64,000 nucleotides of DNA from Hufsiella arboris (GCF_009834875.1 NZ_WVHT01000004.1:186001-250000), one strand, 5' to 3'. Numbered from the stretch's first letter, positions 25,376 to 34,730 are shown. Program-made: numbers and translations. The notes: generated by a model not told the origin, from the sequence alone.

Positions 25376-25777
25376 TTAATTCGATTCTACACGTATTTCT
25401 GTCACGTTGAATTTACCATTCGCACTTTTCATAGAATAAGAGACCCGAAAATTGCCGTTTGCTGTACTGAGTATCAAAACGTTGAACCGGTACAGCGGGT
25501 TAGAGGTAAGAGAGTGAATAACTTTAATACTTTTTGGAGAATGCTTGGCAAAAAAGTCTTTCATGATAATTTCAGCCTGCGCCTTACTGTAAATATCTTC
25601 CTCATCGAGAATAGTGAGCTGTACTGTCTGGGTAAAACGATTAGCGAGTTCTCTGGCATTTCCCGTTCGGATATACGTATTGATCTCATCCGTTACATCC
25701 GTATCGTAGGTAAAACCGGTACTTATTAAAACGAACAAAAAAACTAGCACTGCGGGCAAACAGTGTGATTTAATCAT
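25376..25777 (-). CDS. Exported DUF4783 protein
   Basis: 133 residues with a signal peptide ending near residue 24. The mature part has an NTF2-like pattern (YIRTGNARELANRFTQTVQLTI; AEIIMKDFFAKHSPKSIKVIH), the DUF4783 signature. The function is unknown, but the family repeatedly sits next to nadC in Bacteroidota. A strong promoter lies at 25804-25833 and probably drives DUF4783-nadC-plsY. Confidence 0.8.
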   Translation of the reverse strand: MIKSHCLPAVLVFLFVLISTGFTYDTDVTDEINTYIRTGNARELANRFTQTVQLTILDEEDIYSKAQAEIIMKDFFAKHSPKSIKVIHSLTSNPLYRFNVLILSTANGNFRVSYSMKSANGKFNVTEIRVESN

Positions 25778-25803
25778 AAAAGAAAGTTTAGTCGTTATTT
25801 TTT

Positions 25804-25833
25804 CAAATATATAGTATTGATTTTTCTATGCAA
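25804..25833 (-). promoter_or_regulatory. Promoter of the DUF4783-nadC operon
   Basis: On the minus strand: TTG (25831-25833), 19 bases, TATATTTG (25804-25811). This is the Bacteroidota sigma-A consensus with exact spacing. The leader to the ATG would be about 20-25 bases. Confidence 0.75.
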
Positions 25834-25858
25834 TGGTGCGGTAAATTTTTTACATCAG

Positions 25859-25866
25859 TATATTTG
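25859..25866 (+). promoter_or_regulatory. -7 box of gpmI, four bases from its GTG
   Basis: TATATTTG, exact -7 consensus, without a clear -33 element. It is divergent from the promoter at 25804-25833. Transcription would begin at or next to the GTG start. Confidence 0.45.
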
Positions 25867-25870
25867 CTCC

Positions 25871-27391
25871 GTGAATAATAAGAAACTCATGCTAATGATC
25901 CTGGATGGATGGGGTTATGGCAAATCAGATACCTCGAATGCCATTAGGGCCGCGAACACTCCTTTTTTTGACAGCTTGCTTAAAAACTATCCGAACTCCC
26001 GTTTGGAAGCTTCTGGCGAAGCCGTTGGATTACCTGCCGGACAGATGGGAAATTCGGAAGTTGGACATATGAACCTGGGTGCCGGACGTGTAGTTTACCA
26101 GGAACTTGGCCGCATTCATAAAGCAGTTCAGGATGGTGAACTTGCCGCTAATCCTGTTTTAAACGAAGCTTTTGAATACGCGAAAAAAGAAAATAAGGCA
26201 GTCCATCTTATTGGTCTTGTATCGGATGGTGGCGTGCACTCACATATAAAACACGTAAAAGGTTTATGTGATGTTGCTAAAGAAAAAAACGTTAATAGCG
26301 TTTTTATTCACGCATTTCTTGACGGAAGGGATACCGATCCAAATTCAGGATTGGGTTTCATAACCGATCTGGAAGATCATCTTAAAATTTCGGGGGGAAC
26401 TCTTGCATCAGCCATCGGCAGATATTATGCCATGGACAGGGATAATCGCTGGGAACGCGTAAAACTCGCTTACGACTTGTTAACTCATGGTTCAGGCGCC
26501 GCAACTTCAGATATTCTTTCATCGATACAACAATCATACAACGAAGGCGTGACAGATGAGTTCGTAAAGCCTATCGTGAAGGTTAATGCCGATGGCAGTC
26601 CGGTTGCCGTTATAAAACCGGGTGATGTAGTTATTTGCTTTAACTTCCGTACAGATCGCGGCCGCGAAATAACAACAGCGTTAACACAAAAGGCGTTCCC
26701 GGAATACCAGATGGAGCCTTTATCGCTGAATTATATCACCATGACCAGCTATGACGAAACCTTTACAGGCGTTAAGGTGATTTTTACGAAAGATGACTTG
26801 ACGGAGACCCTGGGAGAAGTTCTGGAAAAAGCCGGAAAAACGCAGGTTCGTATCGCCGAAACCGAGAAGTATCCACACGTGACTTTTTTCTTTTCCGGTG
26901 GCCGCGAAAAAGAATTTAATAATGAGCGCCGCTTACTGGTACCATCGCCAAAAGTAGCAACATACGATCTGCAGCCGGAAATGAGCGCTCCGGGCATTGC
27001 TGACACAATTTGTAAGGATATCCAGGCAAATCAACCCGACTTTATCTGCCTGAACTTCGCTAACCCGGATATGGTTGGACACACTGGCGTTTTTGAGGCG
27101 GTTGTAAAAGCAGTGGAAACTGTTGATTCATGCGCCAACCAGGTGGTTAATTGCGGTTTACATTACGGTTATTCGTTTATTATTATCGCCGATCATGGAA
27201 ATGCTGATTATATGATTAACGATGACGGCTCTCCCAACACGGCACATACCACAAACCTGGTTCCGTGTATTTTAATCGACGCTGATTACAAATCGGTAAA
27301 AGATGGCAAACTGGGTGATATTGCTCCGACAATTTTGAAAATTATGAATGTTGCCATCCCTGAAAAAATGAGCGGCAATGTTTTGGTGTAG
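25871..27391 (+). CDS. gpmI: 2,3-bisphosphoglycerate-independent phosphoglycerate mutase
   Basis: 506 residues from the GTG at 25871 (VNNKKLMLMILDGWGYG). An upstream in-frame ATG at 25817 would add 18 residues unlike the family and would lie upstream of the promoter box. GNSEVGHMNLGAGR contains the phosphoserine nucleophile Ser62; metal-binding blocks are LDGWG, DGRDTDP, FNFRTDRGREI, NFANPDMVGHTG and ADHGNAD. It interconverts 3- and 2-phosphoglycerate in glycolysis using Mn2+. A lipoprotein gene starts on the base after its stop. Confidence 0.96.
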   Translation: MNNKKLMLMILDGWGYGKSDTSNAIRAANTPFFDSLLKNYPNSRLEASGEAVGLPAGQMGNSEVGHMNLGAGRVVYQELGRIHKAVQDGELAANPVLNEAFEYAKKENKAVHLIGLVSDGGVHSHIKHVKGLCDVAKEKNVNSVFIHAFLDGRDTDPNSGLGFITDLEDHLKISGGTLASAIGRYYAMDRDNRWERVKLAYDLLTHGSGAATSDILSSIQQSYNEGVTDEFVKPIVKVNADGSPVAVIKPGDVVICFNFRTDRGREITTALTQKAFPEYQMEPLSLNYITMTSYDETFTGVKVIFTKDDLTETLGEVLEKAGKTQVRIAETEKYPHVTFFFSGGREKEFNNERRLLVPSPKVATYDLQPEMSAPGIADTICKDIQANQPDFICLNFANPDMVGHTGVFEAVVKAVETVDSCANQVVNCGLHYGYSFIIIADHGNADYMINDDGSPNTAHTTNLVPCILIDADYKSVKDGKLGDIAPTILKIMNVAIPEKMSGNVLV

Positions 27392-27922
27392 ATGAGGAAA
27401 ACAAGCCTGTATTTATTTGTGTGTTGTTTGCTGTTTTCCTGTTCACAGCCAGGCAAACCTATAAAAACCGACACTTATTTTGACTTAGCAGGATATTTCA
27501 GCCGGGAAGCAGAACGACTATCCCGGCTGAATCCTGATATTCTAAAAACTGTTTCGCGGAATGGTGAACAGGAGCAAAAAAAGTTGCGGGTAACAAACTG
27601 GAAAAATGAACTTGAACTATTCGAGCTTTCGGACATCAATAAACCGGCCTGGAGGGATAGTTACTCGGTAAAGCAGTCTGGTTCCTCTGTTTCATACCTG
27701 TCAAACGATCCTAAACTGAGAACCCGCGAAATAAAAATTGACTTCGACGACGCAAAAAAAGTTAAGCATATTTTAATTGTCAATAAAAGCGACAATGCAC
27801 TTTACACATCAGACGAGACTTTAAATTATTTTCCGGATTCTGCCTACTCGATTGACAAGCGCCAGCATGTCGTACTGATCGGAAATAACGACTACCTAGT
27901 ACAAGGCAAATTAAAATTCTGA
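27392..27922 (+). CDS. Hypothetical lipoprotein
   Basis: 176 residues. The signal sequence ends in LFSC (Cys17), a clear lipobox. The mature part has alternating beta-strand character (KKLRVTNWKNELELFEL; TREIKIDFDDAKKVKHILIV) and ends in a short strand. No family is recognised with confidence. It starts directly after the gpmI stop, so the two genes share a transcript. Confidence 0.7.
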   Translation: MRKTSLYLFVCCLLFSCSQPGKPIKTDTYFDLAGYFSREAERLSRLNPDILKTVSRNGEQEQKKLRVTNWKNELELFELSDINKPAWRDSYSVKQSGSSVSYLSNDPKLRTREIKIDFDDAKKVKHILIVNKSDNALYTSDETLNYFPDSAYSIDKRQHVVLIGNNDYLVQGKLKF

Positions 27923-27962
27923 TCAATAAAACATAATTTCCTTCGTTAACTTACTTATAGGT

Positions 27963-28490
27963 ATGGTGAAAAAGTTAACGATTGTAGTGCTGGCTGTTAT
28001 TTTGGGTCAGAATTTAGGGTATTCTCAACAACGTTCCGGAGTGGTCACAATGGAACAATTCAAAAACGAACTTCTAATCAGAGTTAACAAATTACGCCAG
28101 CGGGGGTGTAACTGTGGAAACATGTATATGCCGCCGGTGAACCCCATTGCCTGGAACGCGCAGTTACAATTCTCAGCATCAGTGCATGCCCGCGATATGG
28201 CAACTCAGCGTTATTTCTCGCATGAAAGTATTGACGGAAAAAGTGTGAAAGACAGAATTTACAATGCCGGGTATTCGATTTACGGTTATCAGAAAATATG
28301 GATTGGTGAAAACATCGCCCAGGGGCAAACCAGTATTCGCCAGGTTATAAACGACTGGCTGAAAAGCCCCGAGCATTGCAAGAATTTAATGAGCCCAAAC
28401 TACAAGGAAATGGGCGTTGCGCTTGTTAACACCTATTGGGTTCAGGATTTTGGCGGCCGTTACCCGTTTAGTTCAACCGCTTCGAAATAA
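27963..28490 (+). CDS. Secreted CAP-domain (SCP/PR-1-like) protein
   Basis: 175 residues with a signal peptide ending near residue 20 (GYSQQ). The CAP fold is recognised from WNAQLQFSASVHARDMATQRYFSHESIDG (CAP His), WIGENIAQGQ (CAP Glu), and INDWLKSPEHCKNLMSPNYKEMGVAL followed by YWVQDFG. An extra CNCG pair lies before the domain. CAP proteins in bacteria are secreted and mostly uncharacterised. It is 40 bases after the lipoprotein gene. Confidence 0.85.
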   Translation: MVKKLTIVVLAVILGQNLGYSQQRSGVVTMEQFKNELLIRVNKLRQRGCNCGNMYMPPVNPIAWNAQLQFSASVHARDMATQRYFSHESIDGKSVKDRIYNAGYSIYGYQKIWIGENIAQGQTSIRQVINDWLKSPEHCKNLMSPNYKEMGVALVNTYWVQDFGGRYPFSSTASK

Positions 28491-28491
28491 A

Positions 28492-28519
28492 AAAGCCATT
28501 CGATTATTCAAATGGCTTT
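28492..28519. terminator. Bidirectional terminator between the CAP and TPR genes
   Basis: AAAGCCATT, ten bases, AATGGCTTT, with A/T runs on both sides, between convergent genes. Confidence 0.75.
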
Positions 28520-28546
28520 CAAAAATTTTCAATTAATCCCTTTTAG

Positions 28547-29188
28547 CTAATTGTCCAGGTTAGCCAGGTAAACTTTAGCCTTTTTCATTTCAGCCTGGAT
28601 ATCCGTACGTGCCGGATTTAAATCCAGTATATGCTGTAAATCTGCAATACATGACTTGTATGCGTTAGCCGCCGTGGATTTGTCGTAAAACTTCGGAACT
28701 TTCTGACTTTTCAGGATACCGTAATCACGGTTGGCTATTGCCCGGTTCTGATAAAACTTCATATCCTCGGCATTCAACTCAATGGCCTTTGTAAAATCTC
28801 TGATACTCGCCTGAAGCAGCTTCTCTTTTTCAACGGGAGTTAGCTGAGTGTTCATTTGAGTTGCTAAAATGTTACGGGCCTTGCCGCGGTAATAATAAGC
28901 TGAAACTTCCTGCGGCCTTAATGAAACCACTTTACTGAAAGATGTTACGGCTTTAGGATAGTTCGCAGAGTGATAATATGAATAACCAAGCATATAAAGT
29001 ACGCTGGCATTATTGCTATCGGTTGGAAGAGATTTTTCGAGATTGGAAACCGCCAATTTAAAGTCACCGTCAAGAAGCGCCTTCTGACCAAGTTTTACGT
29101 AAGGGTTCGTAGTATCTTTGGTTTGCTGTGCACTTGCTACTCCGGCGATCGCGATAAAAAATAAAAAAACTGAAGAGATCGGTTTCAT
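28547..29188 (-). CDS. Secreted TPR protein
   Basis: 213 residues from the ATG at 29186-29188 (an ATG two codons earlier is in frame). A signal peptide ends near residue 20 (GVASAQ). At least three TPR units follow: QKALLDGDFKLAVSNLEKSL, SVLYMLGYSYYHSANYPKAVTSFSKVV and the YYYRGKARN...LLQASIRDFTKAIEL region. A C-terminal helix pair ends the protein. It is probably a periplasmic adaptor; no partner is evident. Divergent from lon. Confidence 0.78.
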   Translation of the reverse strand: MKPISSVFLFFIAIAGVASAQQTKDTTNPYVKLGQKALLDGDFKLAVSNLEKSLPTDSNNASVLYMLGYSYYHSANYPKAVTSFSKVVSLRPQEVSAYYYRGKARNILATQMNTQLTPVEKEKLLQASIRDFTKAIELNAEDMKFYQNRAIANRDYGILKSQKVPKFYDKSTAANAYKSCIADLQHILDLNPARTDIQAEMKKAKVYLANLDN

Positions 29189-29415
29189 TAACATAAAGTA
29201 AGTTTTGAATTCATAAACGTGGCAAAGGAATATTTATTCTATAAATACGCTGCCAAACTTAAATGCAGTAGCAAACACTCATCCTATTTGCTAAATGCAA
29301 TACTAAAACAAATCTTGTTAATTCTGCTAAAAATTTTACTGACTTTTTAACAGCAGACTTAACTCTTAGTGCCGAATAATTCCGACATTTAATAAAGTTC
29401 GCCGAAATTAATTAG

Positions 29416-29431
29416 TGGCACGTCCATTGCA
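29416..29431 (+). promoter_or_regulatory. Candidate sigma-54 promoter of lon
   Basis: TGGCACG-TCCA-TTGCA matches the RpoN consensus with GG (29417-29418) and GC (29429-29430) ten bases apart. The start would fall near 29442, about 60 bases before the lon ATG. A perfect palindrome GAGATATCTC (29451-29460) lies in the leader. No TAnnTTTG box was found before lon. Confidence 0.5.
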
Positions 29432-29500
29432 ATTACAAGATTATTATATTGAGATATCTCATCACAGGGCATTATCTGCCACTTTGACGTTTAGAAAATA

Positions 29501-31975
29501 ATGAATAAAGATTTGTTTGAATTTACACAGTCGTTGCCGATTACAGAAGATACTGAATTTTTCCCTCTAATGTCTCAGGAAGACGAGGAGGAGATGAACA
29601 ATGAGCAAACTCCTGAAATCTTATCCATACTGCCCCTTAGAAATACCGTATTATTTCCTGGTATTGTTATACCAATTACCGTTGGCCGGGATAAATCTAT
29701 CAAGCTGATTAAGGATGCCTATAAAGGCGATCGTATGATCGGCGTCGTTTCTCAAAGCGACGTGGCTATCGAAGATCCAACTTTTGATCAGTTGAACACC
29801 GTAGGTACCATGGCGCTGATAATCAAAATGCTCCAAATGCCTGATGGAAGTACCACAGTGATCATTCAGGGAAAAAAGAGATTCCGTTTAAGCGAGGAAG
29901 TGCAAAGCGAACCGTACATCAAAGCAACGATAAATCAGTTCGAGGAAATCAGGCCAAAAGTTGATAAGGAATATAAAGCAATGGTATCGTCTATCAAGGA
30001 GATGGCGATGCAGATTATTCAGCTATCGCCGAACATTCCAAGTGAAGCGGGAATTGCGATTAAGAATATTGAAAGCACATCGTTTCTGATCAACTTCATC
30101 TCTTCCAACATGAATGCGGAAGTTGCCGTTAAGCAAACACTTCTGGAAGTAGTGAATTTAAGAGAACGGGCCAATATGGTGCTTGAGCATTTAACAACCG
30201 AGCTTCAAATGGTTGAGCTTAAGAATCAGATACAAAACAAAGTACGCGTTGATCTTGACAAACAGCAGCGTGATTACTTCCTTAGTCAGCAGCTGAAGAC
30301 CATACAGGAAGAACTTGGAGGCAATACTCCCGACCTTGAACTGGAAAGCTTGCGCAGCCGTGCGAAAACAAAAAAATGGAGTAAAGAGGTAGCTGAACAT
30401 TTTTTCAAAGAAACCGATAAGCTGGCACGAATGAATCCCGCGGCAGCGGATTATTCCGTTCAAATTGGTTACCTGGAACTATTGCTTGAACTTCCCTGGA
30501 ACGAATTCACAAAAGACAACTTTGATTTAAAGCGTGCACAACGCATCCTTGATAAAGACCATTACGGCCTGGATAAAGTAAAACGCCGTATTATTGAATA
30601 CCTGGCGGTTCTTAAGTTGAAAAACGACATGAAAGCGCCGATCCTCTGCCTTGTCGGCCCTCCGGGCGTTGGTAAAACGTCGTTAGGTAAATCAATTGCC
30701 AAGGCTTTAGGTAGAAAATATGTACGTATGGCGCTGGGCGGAATTCGCGACGAAGCTGAAATCCGCGGGCACCGTAAAACCTATATTGGAGCAATGCCGG
30801 GACGAATTATTCAATCGCTGAAAAAGGCGGCAACATCCAACCCTGTTTTCGTTCTGGATGAAATTGATAAAGTCGGGAATGATTTCCGCGGCGATCCGTC
30901 TTCAGCATTGCTGGAGGTTTTAGATCCGGAGCAAAATAATGCATTTTATGATCATTATGTGGAGATGGATTACGATCTGTCGAACGTTATGTTCATTGCA
31001 ACGGCGAATTCGTTGAGCAACGTACAGCCTGCCCTGCTTGACCGTATGGAAATCATTGAGGTAAATGGTTATACGATTGAAGAAAAAACAGAAATTGCCA
31101 AGCAACATTTGATTCCAAAACAACGCGAGCAACATGGATTAAAATCGAAAGAAGTTACGATTAAACCATCGGTGATCGAAAAAGTAATTGAAGATTACAC
31201 GCGCGAATCGGGCGTCCGCAGCCTGGAAAAAAGAATTGGCTCATTGGTACGTGGCATCGCTACAAAGATCGCCATGGAAGAAGAACATGTTCCGGCAATA
31301 AGCAAGGATGACGTTGAAAAAATTCTCGGACCGGCAATATTCGACAAGGATTTGTATGAAAACAATGAAGTGGCGGGCGTTGTAACCGGCCTTGCATGGA
31401 CACAGGTTGGCGGGGATATTTTATTTATCGAAGCAAGTTTAAGTCCCGGAAAAGGGAAACTGTCATTAACCGGGAACCTGGGAGATGTAATGAAGGAATC
31501 GGCGGCTATAGCCATGGCTTATATCAAAGCTCACGCTTCAGAACTTGGTATCGACTACAGGTTGTTCGACCAATGGGATATTCACGTCCATGTCCCTGCC
31601 GGTGCAACTCCAAAAGACGGTCCTTCTGCAGGTATTACAATGTTGACAGCGTTGACGTCTGCTTTTACACAACGAAAAGTTAAATCTCACCTGGCAATGA
31701 CCGGCGAAATTACCTTGCGTGGTAAGGTGTTGCCTGTGGGTGGAATCAAAGAAAAGATCCTGGCAGCAAAACGGGCTAATATAAAAGATGTAATTCTATC
31801 GAAATCAAACCAAAAAGACATTTTGGAGATAAAAGAGGATTATATCAAAGACCTCCGCTTCCACTATGTTTCTGACATGAAAGAAGTGGTTGCTCTGGCT
31901 TTAACAAAAGACAAAGTTAAAAACGCCCTTGATCTGACAGTAAAAGAAATACCTGCCGCTGTATCGGCATATTAA
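29501..31975 (+). CDS. lon: ATP-dependent protease Lon
   Basis: 824 residues, complete LonA. The order is N-terminal substrate domain ([12 protein letters not shown]), AAA+ module with Walker [10 protein letters not shown] (Gly386-Ser394, Lys392), sensor region and LEVLDPEQN, then the protease domain with catalytic Ser709 (KDGPSAG) and Lys752 (GGIKEK). It degrades misfolded and regulatory proteins in the cytoplasm. An acidic insert ([16 protein letters not shown]) precedes the N-domain, as in other Bacteroidota Lon proteins. It is a single gene ending in a strong terminator. Its upstream region carries a sigma-54-like site. Confidence 0.97.
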   Translation: MNKDLFEFTQSLPITEDTEFFPLMSQEDEEEMNNEQTPEILSILPLRNTVLFPGIVIPITVGRDKSIKLIKDAYKGDRMIGVVSQSDVAIEDPTFDQLNTVGTMALIIKMLQMPDGSTTVIIQGKKRFRLSEEVQSEPYIKATINQFEEIRPKVDKEYKAMVSSIKEMAMQIIQLSPNIPSEAGIAIKNIESTSFLINFISSNMNAEVAVKQTLLEVVNLRERANMVLEHLTTELQMVELKNQIQNKVRVDLDKQQRDYFLSQQLKTIQEELGGNTPDLELESLRSRAKTKKWSKEVAEHFFKETDKLARMNPAAADYSVQIGYLELLLELPWNEFTKDNFDLKRAQRILDKDHYGLDKVKRRIIEYLAVLKLKNDMKAPILCLVGPPGVGKTSLGKSIAKALGRKYVRMALGGIRDEAEIRGHRKTYIGAMPGRIIQSLKKAATSNPVFVLDEIDKVGNDFRGDPSSALLEVLDPEQNNAFYDHYVEMDYDLSNVMFIATANSLSNVQPALLDRMEIIEVNGYTIEEKTEIAKQHLIPKQREQHGLKSKEVTIKPSVIEKVIEDYTRESGVRSLEKRIGSLVRGIATKIAMEEEHVPAISKDDVEKILGPAIFDKDLYENNEVAGVVTGLAWTQVGGDILFIEASLSPGKGKLSLTGNLGDVMKESAAIAMAYIKAHASELGIDYRLFDQWDIHVHVPAGATPKDGPSAGITMLTALTSAFTQRKVKSHLAMTGEITLRGKVLPVGGIKEKILAAKRANIKDVILSKSNQKDILEIKEDYIKDLRFHYVSDMKEVVALALTKDKVKNALDLTVKEIPAAVSAY

Positions 31976-31993
31976 GAGTATAGTCAAATAAAA

Positions 31994-32032
31994 AGAAACC
32001 CTGTTTGTTTATGCAAGCAGGGTTTCTATTTT
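31994..32032 (+). terminator. lon terminator
   Basis: AGAAACCCTG (31994-32003) pairs with CAGGGTTTCT (32018-32027), followed by ATTTTT. Its loop and T-run hold the promoter elements of the next gene. Confidence 0.85.
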
Positions 32033-32034
32033 TG
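32004..32034 (+). promoter_or_regulatory. lpxR-like gene promoter embedded in the lon terminator
   Basis: TTTG (32004-32007), 19 bases, TATTTTTG (32027-32034): exact consensus and spacing. The TTTG sits in the hairpin loop and the -7 box in the T-run. The ATG at 32043 is nine bases after the box, so the leader is very short. Confidence 0.7.
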
Positions 32035-32042
32035 CGCCACTA

Positions 32043-32999
32043 ATGAAGGCTTATCTCAGAATCTCAATGACCGTTATGGTCACTTTTTTTTCACTGACAT
32101 GTTTTTCGCAGGATCGTACTTTCAAAAATGAGATTGGATTTAAGAGTGACAATGACTCATATCTGGCGCAGGGGAGCGACCGTTATTACACCAACGGGCT
32201 ATTCTTCTATTTCAGGCACGCTGCCGATTCCTCAGCTTACTCAGGCAATAATGTAAAGAAAATCTGGGAAATCGAGGTTGGCCAGAAAATGTTCAACGCG
32301 CAATCTGGCTATATTCCCGATCCAGTGTACGTTGACAGATCCATAACAGCTTATTTATATGCAGGTTTCGGATTCACCTGGTTTCTACAAAACGACCATG
32401 TATTAAAGGCTTCGCTACAAACCGGCGTAATCGGTCCATCCGCATTAGGTGAACAAGCACAAAAGCTTATCCATTCCATAGCTGGTTTTTACGAACCAAA
32501 CAGCTGGCAATACCAGCTAAACAATGAATTTGAGGTAAATTCGTCGGTAACTTATACCGGCCTGATTGCAAGAAGCAACGGAGGATCGACGGATATTAGT
32601 TTTAACGGAAGAGCCAATTTAGGAACAACTTTTACCGGTGCTGGCATTAGTTTACTTATGCGAGCCGGTGCGATAAATTCGCTTAGCCAGTCGGCGAGCA
32701 TGCACGCCCGCATTACCAGGAAAAGTGAGAACGTAAAACGCGAATTTTTCTTCTATCTAAAACCAGCGTTGAACCTTGTAGTGTATGACGGCACCGTCAG
32801 CGGGGGATTATATGTTAAAGATAAAGGTCCTATAACTTTTGACTCCAAACCATTCGTTTTCTCAACTGAACTTGGAGGCGTTTATGCTAAAAACCATTGG
32901 GTTGTCGGCCTATCTGCTATTTTCCATACAAAGGAAATTGAAAGTTCTGCCAGGGCTCATCAATGGGGATCAGCAAGCGTTTCTTATCTGTTTAATTAA
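32043..32999 (+). CDS. LpxR-like (DUF2219) lipid A deacylase family outer-membrane protein
   Basis: 318 residues. A signal peptide ends near residue 23 (TCFSQ). The mature start has the LpxR pattern FKSDNDSY...GSDRYYTNG (Asp36-Asn37-Asp38, Asp46). Later come GVIGPSALGEQAQ and HSIAGFYEPNSWQYQ, matching the conserved active-site strand and the His/Glu/Trp block. LpxR is a 12-strand outer-membrane barrel that removes the 3'-acyloxyacyl group of lipid A using Ca2+. Whether this homologue deacylates the organism's own lipid A is unknown. Its stop overlaps the arfB stop on the other strand. Confidence 0.82.
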   Translation: MKAYLRISMTVMVTFFSLTCFSQDRTFKNEIGFKSDNDSYLAQGSDRYYTNGLFFYFRHAADSSAYSGNNVKKIWEIEVGQKMFNAQSGYIPDPVYVDRSITAYLYAGFGFTWFLQNDHVLKASLQTGVIGPSALGEQAQKLIHSIAGFYEPNSWQYQLNNEFEVNSSVTYTGLIARSNGGSTDISFNGRANLGTTFTGAGISLLMRAGAINSLSQSASMHARITRKSENVKREFFFYLKPALNLVVYDGTVSGGLYVKDKGPITFDSKPFVFSTELGGVYAKNHWVVGLSAIFHTKEIESSARAHQWGSASVSYLFN

Positions 33000-33400
33000 A
33001 GAACATCCTTTCTTCGGTCGATTTTTTTCAGTGCCTGGTTTCTTTTATTATCAAGCCGTTTCAGAACAGCAGCCTTACCGGGTTTCGTTGGCTTCCTTGT
33101 TTTTGGAATGTATAACGCACTATTAATTAACTGCAGTAGCTTTTGATTACAAAGCTCCTTATTTCCAAGCTGGCCCCTTGATTCCTGAGAAACAACCTGG
33201 ATAGCACCTTTTGCATTCAACCTATTTACCAGCTTATTTGCAATGCTTGATTTTTGATCCTCATTTAAAAACACAGACTGCCTAAAATCATAATTCAGTT
33301 CAACTTTTGTCGAGACCTTATTTACATTTTGACCTCCCTTACCACCGCTACGGGATGTTTTGTATGTGATGTTTGGGAGAAGCTCGTTGAGTGTTAACAT
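32996..33400 (-). CDS. arfB: Alternative ribosome-rescue factor / peptidyl-tRNA hydrolase ArfB (YaeJ)
   Basis: 134 residues from the ATG at 33398-33400; upstream in-frame codons do not look like the family. The release-factor GGQ motif is at residues 22-24 within SRSGGKGGQNVNKVSTKVEL. The C-terminal tail is basic (KTRKPTKPGKAAVLKRLDNKRNQALKKIDRRK), which in ArfB enters the mRNA channel of stalled ribosomes. It frees peptides from non-stop ribosomes. It is convergent with the LpxR-like gene, overlapping by 4 bases at the stops. Confidence 0.9.
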   Translation of the reverse strand: MLTLNELLPNITYKTSRSGGKGGQNVNKVSTKVELNYDFRQSVFLNEDQKSSIANKLVNRLNAKGAIQVVSQESRGQLGNKELCNQKLLQLINSALYIPKTRKPTKPGKAAVLKRLDNKRNQALKKIDRRKDVL

Positions 33401-33488
33401 CTGGCGAAAATAACAACTATGGTGAAAAGGCAGACAAGTGTTGGCAAATCGTAACCGGTAATTCACAATTTAAAATTATTTTTGCCCC

Positions 33489-34163
33489 GTGAGCAAAAAC
33501 ATCGTAATCGCCATTGATGGCTATTCATCTTGCGGAAAGAGTACACTAGCGAAGGCCCTTGCAAAGAAACTTCATTATATTTATATCGATAGTGGTGCAA
33601 TGTACCGGGCTGTCACCCTCTATTTCCTGAGAAACCGTATTAATTTGCAGGACGCACAGGCGGTTAAAGAGGCACTTGACGCAGTTCATCTAGAGTTTCA
33701 TTCCCGGGATTATCAAACCCACATCACACTAAACGAAGAAGAAGTTTCAGACGAAATCCGCCATATGCCCGTCTCTGAGCTGGTAAGCGAAGTCAGCGCC
33801 ATTAAAGCTGTGCGCACTGAAATGGTAAAACAACAGCAGCGAATGGGACGTTCAAAAAACATTGTCATGGATGGCCGCGATATCGGAACCACAGTTTTTC
33901 CGAATGCACAACTAAAAATTTTCATGACAGCAGATCCTAAAATTCGCGCGGAACGCCGTTTTAAAGAGTTAGAAGCGAAAGGTGAAAATATTACACTCGA
34001 AGAAGTTTTTGAAAATATTGCCCATCGGGATTACCAGGATACAACCCGGTTAGAAAGTCCGCTCATCCGCGCCGAAGATGCGGTAATTTTAGACAATACC
34101 AATTTAACTGAAGAACAACAGCTGGCATTTGCGCTGGATAAAATAACGAAGCTAAATCAGTGA
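33489..34163 (+). CDS. cmk: Cytidylate kinase
   Basis: 224 residues starting at the GTG at 33489 (VSKNIVIAIDGYSSCGKST). The P-loop is GYSSCGKST (residues 11-19); IDSGAMYRAVTLY and MDGRDIGTTVFPNAQLKIFMTA bind CMP and metal; RRFKELEAKG is the LID region. It phosphorylates CMP and dCMP. The family-typical length supports the GTG start. The next gene, also with a GTG start, begins 3 bases after its stop. Confidence 0.95.
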   Translation: MSKNIVIAIDGYSSCGKSTLAKALAKKLHYIYIDSGAMYRAVTLYFLRNRINLQDAQAVKEALDAVHLEFHSRDYQTHITLNEEEVSDEIRHMPVSELVSEVSAIKAVRTEMVKQQQRMGRSKNIVMDGRDIGTTVFPNAQLKIFMTADPKIRAERRFKELEAKGENITLEEVFENIAHRDYQDTTRLESPLIRAEDAVILDNTNLTEEQQLAFALDKITKLNQ

Positions 34164-34166
34164 TCC

Positions 34167-34730
34167 GTGAGCGAACCGACAACATACATCGGTAAAAGAA
34201 TTCTCGCCATTGGGACAAAGGCCAGTGTACTGGTACAATTCGTTGGAAAACTACAAAAAGAAGGATTTGTAACCTCGCATTCCGCAAATTTAAAAACAGT
34301 TTTAACCGACTTCAACGGCAAAGATTTCGACTTGATCGTTATTGGCAGAGGAATTAAAAAGCAGCAAAAAGATTTACTGTCGGATGCCTTTAAAAAGCAA
34401 AACGCCGGCGTAAAGATTGTTAATGGCCTGGCGCCAATTACCAATATGCTTCTTGAACAAGTTAAGCAGACATTTATTGACGATGCTTACAGAAAAGAAC
34501 TGGTTTTAAACTTTGATAATAATCACTTGGAAATTACCTGCGACTTCCGGACAGAGCATACGCTGATCATCAAAGAATATTCACTTAACTGGCTATATCA
34601 GGCACGGGAAACCATCCTATTTCAAGCCAGCCTGGTCAAAGGAAAATTTACTTCACCTGTTAAACCGGGAAATGAAAAGTTTATCAGTGTAATAATTGAT
34701 AACCAACCGATTACTATCAGGAAACTTTAG
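34167..34730 (+). CDS. Hypothetical protein co-transcribed with cmk
   Basis: 187 residues from a GTG at 34167, three bases after cmk. The first ~110 residues alternate strands and helices like a receiver-type alpha/beta fold (RILAIGTKASVLVQFVGKL; DFDLIVIGRGIKKQ), but no phosphorylation Asp or Lys is evident. The rest is beta-rich (HLEITCDFRTEHTLIIKEYS). No family is recognised with confidence. Its stop overlaps that of the next, convergent gene by 4 bases. Confidence 0.65.
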   Translation: MSEPTTYIGKRILAIGTKASVLVQFVGKLQKEGFVTSHSANLKTVLTDFNGKDFDLIVIGRGIKKQQKDLLSDAFKKQNAGVKIVNGLAPITNMLLEQVKQTFIDDAYRKELVLNFDNNHLEITCDFRTEHTLIIKEYSLNWLYQARETILFQASLVKGKFTSPVKPGNEKFISVIIDNQPITIRKL

